Origin: Acorus gramineus
Taxonomy: Eukaryota > Streptophyta > Magnoliopsida > Acorales > Acoraceae
NCBI GenBank assembly: GCA_030737835.1
Contig: JAUJYN010000025.1
Location: 1,736,001-1,800,000 of the forward strand
Direction of reading: 5' to 3'
Length of the DNA: 64,000 nt
The position numbers and the translations under genes are program-made. Under the pieces are notes generated by a model. It saw only the letters and a list, made by a program, of their open reading frames with translations. It did no database searches and had not been told where the DNA came from. Positions 12,081-22,509 of this stretch are shown here, one piece after another; the first letter of the stretch is position 1; every line of letters starts with the position of its first letter.

Positions 12081-12216
12081 CCCTCAATAGGTGACATAGG
12101 ATATTGGGACCTAATAGGCTGATAATCATCCTTACACAATCCAGTGGGTCGCCACATCGCCGGCCCACCACACCCTCACCCTCACCCCTCAATATGGTGA
12201 CATAGGATATTGGGAC
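11846..12216 (-). repeat. Four tandem units of a hairpin plus GGGTGA-run module
   Basis: Units start near 11846, 11941, 12019 and 12142. Each holds a (G)TGGGTCG...CGACCCA(C)-type inverted repeat, a CACCCT run and CCTCAATAGGTGACATAGG, and ends ATTGGGAC. The third unit has the longest run, 12049-12083, giving at least six GGG tracts on the minus strand that could form a G-quadruplex. Other LTRs of the window have one such unit. Confidence 0.8.
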
Positions 12217-12539
12217 TGACTAGGCTGTTGGTCACCCTTGGTCCACCGATAGTCTCTCCTCCACTCCGTAGGCCGCTTGGCCACTCCCACATTCAGCACA
12301 GTCCGTCCCAAATCAGGAGGTGCCTACTGATGGGAGCCCCAGCACGGGACAGCCTTTCTAACGTTGGGGCAGTCTCTACACGGATCCAACGAAGGGAACA
12401 GAACAGCTTATTCATATGCATATGATCCACTTGGATCCGTCGACAACACATCTCAACAACTCTAATGTCTTGAATTCTTCAGAATTCCTCCAGGGCGCAT
12501 AACCAAGATGCGGGGAATATATATAAACAAAATGAGGAA

Positions 12540-12660
12540 AAGAAACCTTGGGAGGGCAACCTAAGGTCCCGATATAGGACATCTCGACAACCAAACAAGG
12601 AACACAGAGTATCCTAGCCCGGGTCTCAATGTTGACCTCGCAAGGCCCCCATAATATTCC
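12540..12660 (-). other. LTR block shared with C2 and E3
   Basis: A block of about 115 bp around an AACCTTGGGAGGGC motif interrupts the ATATTATAAC hairpin region. It is also present at 14475-14595 and, inverted, at 56222-56340, but is missing from the LTRs of E1 and E2. It marks a subgroup of LTRs. Confidence 0.6.
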
Positions 12661-13079
12661 CCAAGGCATACTAAAATATCATAAGTTTGCATTTAATTTA
12701 ATAAATCAAACTAATGGGACGCATGCATAGGTCGAGGCTTTCCTAGCATGATAACAAGGTGACAGGATGCACGGCTCTTACACATATCCTAAGGGTGCAA
12801 GTCCCTAACATACAAGTCTAGGGTGGCATGCATTCTACACACTAATCATGCTTACAGAGATTGCATATTAACATGTTAATCTTGACTATGGTCCCCCAGG
12901 GGAGGACGGTATACGCCCAAGTGCATATAACGCCTCCCAACTGGGTTGGGTTGTCCCACTCACAGATAGCCGGGTCGTCGCGCGACCGTCCGTCAAGATC
13001 TGCAAGACAGGGTGATTAACTTGGTGAGTAAAATACACAATTACCACAAAAATACATTAAAAATACACAATACTCGGAC

Positions 13080-13348
13080 AAGCGTACATACGGCCCGTAC
13101 GCACGCGAGCCCGAGCACCCCGACTCAATCCCGAACCCCCGGGCAGCCATTCGCATAGCCACCCGCACGCGTACGCACGAATGCGCACGCACGCACGCAC
13201 CCCGGCACCATCGACGCACTGCCGCGCGCCTGCCCGCGCGCCCCGACGCGTTGCCGCACGCACGGGCACGCTCGCGCGCGCCCACGCGCACCGCGCGTCC
13301 AGCCCGCGCCCCACGCGCAGCACCCCACGCACGCCCCAGCACGCGCAC
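13080..13348 (-). repeat. GC-rich alternating tract of LTR C1, first part
   Basis: This is the left part of the C1 tract. It breaks at 13348, where C2 inserted, and continues at 15978-16320. Confidence 0.7.
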
Positions 13349-13869
13349 TGTCACGCCCCGGGCGTCCCCGGGACGTGGCAAGTGTATATAGGATATCAGT
13401 CCAAACAGGAGTTCAATAACATACTCACACAACAGCTAAAATGACAACACAGACAAAAGCAGGGCTGACATAATATATACACAAATAGCAGAAGCTAAAA
13501 GATTGAGTCTGTAATCCAAAAACATACTACAGACTCGATACATAATCAAATGTCCCGTGAGAGCCAATATATACAAAGACATCCAAACAATATACAAACG
13601 CGTGCCCAAGCACGGAATATAACACATACAAATCAAGAAGGGATGCTGATAGCCTCTGATACTCGCGGGACGTGGCGCTACTCCGCTACTGATGAAATCC
13701 CTCGGGGAGCTCCTCCTCTAGATCCAACTCAGATAGCACTGGAGAAAAATATTATGCGAGGGGTAAGCCACACGCTCAGTGAATAGCACAACCCATGCAT
13801 CACAGTTTATATTAACCACAACCAGAGTTTTATTAATCAAGCCACAAAATGGCAGGAACTACACAAATC

Positions 13870-14104
13870 CAGTGGGTCGCTATCGCCAACCCACTACACC
13901 CTCACCCTCACCCCTCAATAGGTGACATAGGATATTGGGACTTCCAAACCAGTGGGTTGCTATCGCCAACCCACTACACCCTCACCCTCACCCCTCAATA
14001 GGTGACAAAGGATATTGGGACTTACAATCCAGTGGGTCGTTACATCGCCGACCCACCACACCCTCACCCTCACCCCTCAATATGGTGACATAGGATATTG
14101 GGAC
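13870..14104 (-). repeat. Three 80-bp tandem units in C2
   Basis: Units start at 13870, 13950 and 14030, an exact 80-bp period. The module is the same as at 11846-12216, with a shortened hairpin in the first two copies. Confidence 0.8.
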
Positions 14105-15029
14105 TGACTAGGCTGATGGTCGCTCTTGGTCCACCGATAGTCTCTCCCCACTCCGTAGGTTGTTTGGCCACTCCCACATTCAGCACAGTCCGTCCCAAAT
14201 CAGGAGGTGCCTACTGATGGGAGCCCCTGCACGGGACAGCCTTTCCAACGCTGGGGTAGTCTCTACACGGATCCAACGAAGGGAACAGAACAGCCTATCC
14301 ATCGCATATGATCCACTCGGATCCGCAGACAACACATCACAACAACTACTCTAATGCCATGAATTCTTCAGAATTCCTCCAGGGCGCATAACCAAAATGC
14401 GGGGAACATATATAATAATAATCATTAACAAGAGTTATAATTATAACTATTAACAAGAGTTATAATATTATTGGGACAAGAAACCTTGGGAGGGCAGCAT
14501 GAGGTCCCGATATAGGACATCCTGACAACCAAACAAGGAACATGGAGTACCCTAGCACGGGTCTCAATGTTGACCTCGCAAGGCCCCTCCCTATAATATT
14601 ATATAAGACATGCAAAATAATTATATGCTAGCATTTAATTTAATAAGTTAAACTAGTAAGACGCATGCATAGGCCGAGGCTTCCTAGCATGAGAACAGGG
14701 CGACATGATGCATGGCTCTTACACATATCCTAAGGGTGCAAGTCCCTAACATACAAAGTCTAGGGGAGCATGCATACTACATTTTTTTTATCATGCTTGC
14801 ATGGATTACACATTACATAGGTTAATATAAATCCATGGTGCCCCAGGGGAGGACGGTACACGCCCAAGTGCGTATAGCGCCTCCCTACTGGGTTGGATTG
14901 TCCCACTCACCAAAGACCGGGTCGTCGCGCGATCGTCCGTCAAGATCTGCAAAATAGGGTAACCAATTTGGTGAGTAAAATACACAAATAAATCCAAAAA
15001 TACATTAAAATACACAACACTCGGACAGG

Positions 15030-15565
15030 CGTACATACGGCCCGTACGCACGTGAGTCCGAGCACCCCGACTCACTCCCGAACCCTCGGGCAGCCATACG
15101 CACGGCCACCCGCACGCGCACGCACGAATGCACACGCGCGCGCACACCCCGGCACCATCGGCGCATTGCCGCGCGCCCCGACGCGCTGCCGCACTCACGC
15201 GCAAGCTCGCGCGCGCCCGCGCGCACCCGCGCGCACCGCGCGTTCAGCCCAGCGTGCCCCCGCGCGCACTGCGCGCACGCCCCAGCACGCGCACGCACTG
15301 GTCCCCAGCTCCGCGCCCAGGCGCATGCCTAGGCGCCCTGTCCCGCACCCAGGCGCAGTGCCCAGGTGCCCTGCCCGCGCGCGCGCACACCCGTGCGTCC
15401 CCCCGCTCGCACCCCCGCTCGTGCCTGCATCCGCGCGCACCCGCGCGCACTCTCACGCGCACCCGCGTGTGACTGCGCGCCCGACTGCGCCCGCCTGCGC
15501 CTACCTGCGCGCGCGCCTGCGCGCGCACGCGCGCAGACCGCGCCCAGCGCGCGCCCAAGCCCTCT
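15030..15565 (-). repeat. GC-rich alternating tract of LTR C2
   Basis: This is the longest such tract in the window. It includes decamer-scale repeats such as GGCGCACTGCCC-type units that recur at 15995-16110 in C1. It gives spurious open frames of up to 175 codons. Confidence 0.7.
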
Positions 15566-15977
15566 TAACCTCATTTTAACCCCTTTTTCACCCATCCCAA
15601 CCCCTCACACACACCCAAACCCAACTACCTAGCAAGCATGACTTTCCCCCAACCCCTTAAGCCAAAGAAACCAAGAAAAAGGAGGGGAGGAGCTCACCTT
15701 GGGAGGGAAAGAAAGGGGGAGGTTCGGGGCCCTTCGCGCACCGAAACGCCGCCACCGGAACCACCACCACCACCACTCAGCCTCCTCAGCCTCCTCTTCA
15801 GCCCTCTATGGCAGCAAAAACAGGGGGGGAGATCATGCAAGGAAGCTTGAGAGAAGGGAAGAAACAACAACAACAAAACCTACACCAAGACTTTCTCTTC
15901 TTTCATCACCTTCTCCTTCTCTTCTCATTGACACCCAAATCTTCAAACAGAGTGCCCCAAATGACACAGACACAACA

Positions 15978-16320
15978 CGCACGCATGCACGCGCACGCGC
16001 GCGCGCACTGGTCCCCAGCTCTGCGCCCAGGCGCACTGCCCAGGCGCCCTGCCTCGCACCCAGGCGCAGTGCCCAGGCGCCCTGCCCTGCGCCCAGGTGC
16101 ATGCCCAGGCGCCCTGCCCGGCCTACGCACGCCCACGCGCACCAGCGCGCACCCCCGCTCACACCCCCACTCGCGCCTGCACCCGCGCGCACCCGCGCGC
16201 ACTCCCGCGCGCACCCGCGTGCACGCGCCCGCGCGCCCGCCAGCGCTCGCCTACGCCCGCCTGCGCGCGCGCCTGCGCCCTCACGCGCGCAGACTGCGCC
16301 CAGCGCGCGCCCAAGCCCTC
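15978..16320 (-). repeat. GC-rich alternating tract of LTR C1, second part
   Basis: This continues the C1 tract after the C2 insertion and starts with the duplicated CGCAC. The first 100 bp repeat a CAGGCGC(A/C)CTGCC unit several times. Confidence 0.7.
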
Positions 16321-18194
16321 TAAACCTCATTTTCACCCATCCCAACCCCTCACACACACCCTAACACCTCTACCTAGCATGCATGACTTCCCAACCAACC
16401 CCTTAAGCCAAGGAAACCAAGAAAAAGGGGGGGGATGAGCTCACCTTGGGAGGGAAAAGAAAAGGGGGAGGTTCGGGGCCCTTTGCGCACCGAAACACCG
16501 CCACCGGAACCACCACCACCACCACCACTCAGCCTCCTCTTCAGCCCTCTATGGCAGCAAAAACAGGGGGGGGGGGATCCATGCAAAGGAGCTTGAGAGA
16601 GAGGGGAAACAACCAACACAACACACAAGCACAAACCTCTTCTTCCTCCACCACCTCCTTCTCATCTTCTCATTGAAACATTTTATCAAACACCTAGGGG
16701 GAGGGGTTTGAAAAGAGAGGAGAGACCAGAAGAGGCTGGTCGTGGGATTTGTGAGGGGAGAGAGAGAGAGAGAGAGAGATATTTATCAAAATATCTTAAG
16801 GAGAAATACTAAGTCGCCCTCCGACTAGAAATTCTGCGCAAGCTTCACTGGAACAGCCATAACTTCCCCGATACAGCTCCGAATTGCTTGATTCGAAGAC
16901 CGATGGAAAGCTAAGAAGATTATCTACAACTTTCATGTTCATGGAAAGATCAGATAATCTCTCCAGATAATCCGAAATTAGAGCTAAACATGGAACAGGG
17001 CTGCTGCCAGAATTTCCATCCCCGGGGTATACTTGGAAAAATACCCATAACTTTTACTACAAGAATCCAGTTGGTCTAATTCCACTTCTGTACGAAAGCT
17101 AACTCAAAACTGGACATCTCATTATAAAATCATAATTAAACCTCTTCATCTTGGATTTTAACAAAATCAAATCCAAATACCAAATCAGGAATACATAACT
17201 TAGAGAAAAAAAATTATGTACCCAAATCTTCAAACAGAGCACTCCAAATGACACAGACACAACAAGGGCGGCCGTCCCCGATACGTGGCAAATATATATA
17301 ATATCAGCAGTCTATACAGGAGATCAATAAAAGACTCTAAACAACATCAAACATGACAACACAATCAACAATGTAACTGACATAATATATATACATATAG
17401 CGGAAGCTTAAACGACTGAGTCTGTAATTCAAAGACATATTACAGACCAGAATACATAATCAACTGTCCTGTGAGAGCCAATATAAACAAAGACATCCAT
17501 ATACAAGTGTTGTGCCCAAGCACGGATAACAATACATACAAGCAAAGAAGGGGATGCTGATGGCCTCTCACTCGCAGAACCCAAAACGTGAACGCTGCTT
17601 CGCTACTGATGTGATGCCTCGGGGAGCTCCTCCTTCAGATCCGACTCAGTAACAACTGGAGGAAAAAAATATGCGAGGGGTGAGCCACACGCTCAGTGAA
17701 TGGCACAATCTATGCAACACAACTCATATTAACCTTAAAATAATTAAAGTCCCTAAACGGGAGTAACTGTACAAGACAGTGGGTCGTAACATCGCCGACC
17801 CACCCCACCCTCACCCTCACCCTTTAGGGGTGACATGGGCCTTTTGGGACAGACTAGACTGCTCTCCACCCTTGGTCCACCAGTAGCCCCTCCCTCGCAT
17901 AGCCTCTACCTGGTATACTCCCACAATCAGTACCCTCCGAACGCATCGGTGGTACCTACAGATGGGTTAGCCTTCTGGTCACAATTGGAGCATTCTGGCA
18001 GTTTTCTCAACTTTTTCTTTTTCGATTGGAACCGCTAAAATTTTGGACTTTTGGCTATCATCATGAGCTTGAGAACTCCGATTGAAAATCTAACTGCACA
18101 TTATGTGTCCTGGTGCCATTTCAAGCCACTCACGAAAATTTCATCAAATTCCGGTAACGTTTTAGAATTTTACAGTTCTGAATCGTATCCGGGT

Positions 18195-18325
18195 TTTGAC
18201 AAAGCGGAAAGTCATGGGGAGACTTGACCAAGTCAAAGATGACTTTGACCAAGTCAAGTTTGACCCTTGACTTGGTCAATGGGTTTTGTTTGTTAGTGTG
18301 GTTAGGTTGACCCAAGTCAAAGTTC
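18195..18325 (+). promoter_or_regulatory. W-box cluster of the nested LTR
   Basis: Repeated TTGAC(C/T) cores occur here in the same arrangement as at 5218-5330, upstream of the TG microsatellite (18347-18369) and the pyrimidine-rich leader. Confidence 0.55.
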
Positions 18326-18825
18326 ACCAAAACCTAAATTTTTCTAAGTGTGTGTGTGTGTGTGTGTGGCCTTTAAGTGGGCGTCCACCCCTTCTTCATT
18401 ATTCATCTTCTTCTCTCTCTCACTCACACACAAATCTCACATCCCCTCTCTTTAAATCCCCCATTTGATCTAGTAGAAGTGGTTGAAAAGAAAAGCCCTA
18501 GAAGGGGAAAAGATAGGTAAGGGTTTGATTTACCTTCCTATGGTTTTTATTTTGCATTCTCCTTTGTTTGCATCCCTCTCAAGGCTCCCCTTCTCCCCTG
18601 ATTTCAGCCTTTGCTAGGGCTGAGAAGAGGCTTGGTGGTGGTGGTCTTGGTGGTGGCGATTCGGTGCGCGAAGGGCACCCGAGTTCCCCCTTTGGCCTTC
18701 CTCCTTTTGGGTAAGCTTTCCTCCTCCCCTAGCTAGGATTAGATGCTTGTTTAGGGTGTGAAATGGTGTATGCATGGTATGCATGTGTGTTAGGGGTGGG
18801 AGGGCCGAGGAAGGGAGTAGGAAGG

Positions 18826-19180
18826 GCTCGGGCGCGCGTGCGGGGTCATCCGCGCGCGTGCGCGCGAGTCTGCGCGCGCAGGCAGGGCTGGCGCGCGCAG
18901 TCGGGCGCGCTGGGGGCGTGCGCGAGTACGCACGGACGCACGGGCGTGAGCGCGGTGTGCTGCGCGGGGGGCGCAGTGTGCGCAGTGCATGCGGGTGTGC
19001 GTGCGGGTGTGCGCGCGGGTGCACCTGGGGCTAGACGCGCGGTGCGCGCGGGAGCAGGCGAGCGTGCGCGCGCGCGCTCCAGCGTGTCTGGGCGCGCGGG
19101 CGTGCGTGCGTGCGTGCGCGTGCGGGTGGCCGTGCGCATGGCTGCCCGTGGGTGCGTGAGGATGTCGGGGCACTCGGACT
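18826..19180 (+). repeat. GC-rich alternating tract of the nested LTR
   Basis: The sense strand reads GCGCGTGCGTGCG-like runs and lies wholly within the predicted intron 18711-19287. Confidence 0.7.
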
Positions 19181-19635
19181 CGCCTGCATGCGGGCCGTAT
19201 GCATGCTTGTCTGAGTGTTGGGTATTTCTGGTGTATTTCTTACGTATTTGTGTAATTACTCACCACTTTGATTACCATGTCTTGCAGATCTTGACGGGCG
19301 GTCACGCGACGACCCAGGTTTTGGTGAGTGGGACAATCCAACCTAGTAGGGAGGCGTTCGATGCACGTAGGCGTGCATTGCCCTCCCCTGGGGCACCATA
19401 ATTGCGTATTAATTTGTAATAAGTGTAAACTGTGCTATGCATGATCATTATGTTGTATCCATGCCACCTTAGGCTTTGTATGCTAGGGACATGCACCCTT
19501 ATGTTGTGGATAGAGGCCTATGCATCCTGATACCATGTTTTCATGCTAGGAAAGCCTCGACCTACGCATGTTTCCCATTTAGTTTAATTTATTTAAATCA
19601 AATGCGAGCATATGGTTATTAGCATGCTTTAGAGA

Positions 19636-19661
19636 ATATTATAACCTTGTTGTTATAATAT
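19636..19661 (+). repeat. Perfect 10-bp stem hairpin in the LTR
   Basis: ATATTATAAC and GTTATAATAT face each other around a 6-nt loop. About 35 bp downstream (19696-19711) GAATTC occurs twice, 4 bp apart, and then a GGATCC/GGATC pair (19744-19758). This row of palindromes recurs in all group A LTRs. Confidence 0.8.
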
Positions 19662-21219
19662 ATGTCTCCCCGCATCTTAGTTATGCGCCCTGGAGGAATT
19701 CTTGAGAATTCATGACATTAGTAGAGTTACAATCGGTGTCGACGGATCCAAGAGGATCATATCCGCGTGACTAGGCTGTCTTCTCCTTATTGGTTGGGAT
19801 CCGAGGTAGGAACTCCCCGGCGTTAGTTGGCCTGACAGAGGGCTCCCATCTGTAGGTGCCTCCGATGCGTTGGACTGTGCTGATCATGGGAGTACACCAG
19901 GTGGAGGCTACGAAGGTGGGAGAGGCTACCCGGTTGGACCAGGGGTGGAAAGCGGTCTAGTCTGTCCCAAGAGGCCCATGTCACCCCTCGAAAAGGGTGA
20001 GGGTGAGGGGAGGGAAAGTGGGTTGGCGATGAGACGACCCACTAGAATGTGTAGTTGCTCCCGTGTTAAGGGCTATAAATATTATATGGTTAATATGAAT
20101 TGTGATGCATGGGTTGTGCTATTCACTGAGCGTGTGGCTCACCCCTCGCATATATTTTTCTCCAGTGATATCTGAGTCGGATCTGAAGGAGGAGCTCCCT
20201 GAGGCACATCAGCAGTAGCGGAGCAGCGTCATGTTCTGCGAGTGAGAGGCCATCAGCATCCCCCTTTTGATTGTATGTATTGCATTCTGTGCTTGGGCAC
20301 ACGTTTGTGTATTTGGATGTCATTGTATATATTGGCTCTCACAGGACAGTTGATTATGTATCGGGTCTGTAATATGTCTTTGAATTACAGACTCAGTCGT
20401 TTGAGCTTCCGCTATTTGTATATATTATGTTAGCCTCATTGTTGTCTGTGTTGTCATTTTTGATGTTGTTTAGAGTATGTTATTGATCTCCTGTATAGAC
20501 AGCTGATATCATATATACATTGCCGCGTCTCGGGGACGGCCGCCCTGGGGCGTGACAAGCCCTCTATCAGAACAGCTTTCCCAACGCCGGGGAGTCCCTA
20601 CTCGGATCCAACGAAGGGGAGAAAACAGCCTACTCACACGGATACGATCCTCTTGGATCCGTCGACAACAATTTCTAACACTACTAATGTCATGAATTCT
20701 CAAGAATTCCTCCAGGGCGCATAACTAAGATGCGGGGAAACATATATTATAACAACAAGGTTATAATATTCTCTAAGGCATGCTTATACCAATATAATCT
20801 CATTTTGATTTAAATAAATTAAACTAAATGGAAAACATGCATAGATCAAGGCTTTTCAAGCATGGGACATGGTGTCTAGACATGTATGGGCCTCTATACA
20901 TGATACATGGATGTATATCCCTAGCATACAATGTCTAATATGACATGGTTACATCATAGTAAAACATGCATTAACATAGTTTTTCATTGACACAAGTTAA
21001 TATGCAATTATGGTGCCCCAGGGGAGGGCAATGCACGCCTACGTGCATCGAACGCCTCCCTACTGGGTTGGATTGACCCACTCACTGAAACCCGGGTCGT
21101 TGCGTGACCGTTCGCCAAGATCTGCAAGACATGGGCATTCAATATGGTGAGTAAACTACACAAATATACATGAAATTTACTAGAAATACCAAATACTCGG
21201 ACAAGCATGCATACGGACT

Positions 21220-21540
21220 CGCACGCATGCGAGCACGCACGTACGCACGCGAGTCCGAGTACCCCGACACCCACCCGAACCCTCGGGCAGCCACACGCAT
21301 GGCCCCCTGCACGCGCACGCACGCATGCGCCCCAGCACCCTTGGCGCACTGCCGCGCGCCTGCCCGCGCGCCCTTCCGTGCACTGCACGCTCGTGCAGAA
21401 CCCCGCGCGCACGCCCGCCCGTCTGCGCGTACGTGTGCGTGCCCGCCAACGCACCCGTCTGCGAGCGCCAGCACCCCTCTGCGCGCGCAGACGCGCGCGC
21501 AAGTGCGCGGATGGCCCCGTGCGCGAGCCCGAACCCCTCC
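21220..21540 (-). repeat. GC-rich alternating tract of the E1 3' LTR
   Basis: This is the counterpart of 34680-35010 in the E1 5' LTR. The two differ by private short duplications and deletions. Confidence 0.7.
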
Positions 21541-22461
21541 CACCCCCTCCCCAGCCCTCCCACTCCCCCTACCACCTATGCAAGGCATGCTTGACCACTT
21601 AAAAACCCTAACAATCATCTAAACAAGGCTAAGGGAGGAGGAAAACTTACCAAAAAGGAGGGGAAGGAAAAGGGGGGAAACTCGGGTGCCCTTTACGCAC
21701 CAAACCACCACAACCGCCACCACCAACACCGCGCACCAAACCACCACAACCGCCACCACCAACACCACCACCTTCTCAGCCACTCTTCAAGCCCTAAAAT
21801 GGCTGAAAATAGGGGTGGGGGAGAGGCATGAGAGGGAGATAGAGAGAAGGGAAACAAAAACAAACACCACACAAAGATTGCACACACACATACCTTCTCT
21901 TCTCCTTTCTAGGTCTTTCTTCTTCTTCTTCTTTTACTACCTCTATTTGGAACAAAAGGGAAGGAAGAGGGAGTGAAGGAGTGAGTGAGAGGGAGAGGGA
22001 GATGGGGATTGAAGGGGGACGCCCAAGTATAGTAACACACACACACACACACACTCACACACACACACACACATTAATGAGAAAAAAAAAGGGTTGGTGA
22101 GGCTTGACTTTGAGTCAACCCAACCACACAAAAAAACAAAAAGTCTTGACCAAGTCAATGGTCAACTTTGACTTGGTCAAGTCCCCCTTTGACATTCCAA
22201 AATCGGTCATAACCCGGATACGATTCGGAACTGCCAAATTTTCTAAAACGTTACCGGAATTCGATGAAATTTTTGTGAGTGGCTTGAAATGGCACCAGGA
22301 CTCATAATGTGCAGTTAGATTTTCAATCGGAGTTCTCGAGCTCATGCAGATAGCTAAAAGTCTAAAATTTTAGCGGTTCCGATCGGAAAAAGAAAAAATT
22401 GAAAAACTGCCAGAAATGTCCCAAAGGTGACCAAAAGGCTAAAAGTGACACATATATAACA

Positions 22462-22477
22462 TTCTTCCCCCCTTAGG
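22462..22477 (-). promoter_or_regulatory. E1 polypurine tract
   Basis: On the minus strand CCTAAGGGGGGAAGAA lies directly against the 3' LTR. This is the plus-strand DNA primer site, matching 62182-62197 in E3 and 42812-42827 in E2. Confidence 0.85.
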
Positions 22478-22509
22478 AAATTTTGTCCACAAAATTAATA
22501 CAAAAACAT

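Larger units (their letters stand above)
13349..15977 (-). mobile_element. Solo LTR C2 nested in C1 (TSD CGCAC)
   Basis: This 2629-bp LTR begins TGTCACGCCCC and ends GACACAACA. Perfect CGCAC duplications flank it (13344-13348 and 15978-15982). It closely resembles C1, but lacks the roughly 540 bp present in C1 at about 16680-17220, which is an internal deletion. Its own GC tract spans about 15030-15565. No coding domain is present. Confidence 0.9.
11336..17265 (-). mobile_element. LTR C1 nested near the outer edge of the E1 left LTR
   Basis: This group C LTR begins TGTCACGCCCC and ends ACAGACACAACA at 17265; removing nested C2 leaves about 3.3 kb. The following AGGGCGGCC is the E1 LTR minus its first 11 bases. 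The simplest history is that C1 inserted after TGTCACGCCCC of the E1 LTR with TSD AGGGC, and then one copy of the adjacent 16-bp direct repeat was lost, fusing the two LTR starts. It contains tandem units with GGGTGA runs (11846-12216) and a split GC tract. Confidence 0.7.
18517..20165 (+). other. Putative three-intron leader in the nested LTR
   Basis: Donor GATAG/GTAAGG at 18517 pairs with acceptor TGATTTCAG ending at 18607 (91-bp intron). Exon 18608-18710 has 103 nt. Donor GTAAGC at 18711 pairs with acceptor GTCTTGCAG ending at 19287. Exon 19288-19323 has 36 nt. Donor GTGAGTGG at 19324 pairs with TTTTTCTCCAG ending at 20165. This is the cleanest of the copies. The short exons have no conserved reading frame between copies, so a noncoding leader is more likely than a peptide. 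Confidence 0.55.
17967..20558 (+). mobile_element. Nested + strand group A LTR with truncated start
   Basis: This LTR runs opposite to its host LTR. The first matched bases are TTAGCCTTCTGG, so about 20 bp of the usual TGTTATATATGTG start is missing. The end GGGGCGTGACA is intact at 20558. Host sequence reads directly from CAGATGGG to AGCCCTCT across the insert, so only the LTR start and one TSD copy were lost. Confidence 0.85.
17266..22461 (-). mobile_element. E1 3' LTR, interrupted
   Basis: Without the nested LTR (17967-20558) this is about 2.6 kb, matching the E1 5' LTR at 33308-35916 (2609 bp). The first 100 bases of the two are nearly identical. The start lacks TGTCACGCCCC because of the C1 event. 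It ends TATATAACA at 22461, next to the polypurine tract. A tandem duplication of about 34 bp near 21694-21765 is absent from the other LTR. Confidence 0.85.

Noticed and set aside
11846-12216. Regularly spaced repeats resembling a CRISPR array
   Set aside because: The whole unit, including the would-be spacers, is repeated, and the genome is a plant nucleus. These are tandem LTR modules.
18608-18710. Short leader exon as a coding exon (Gly-rich in one frame)
   Set aside because: One frame is open in some copies but E3 has stops in all three frames, so a conserved peptide is not supported.
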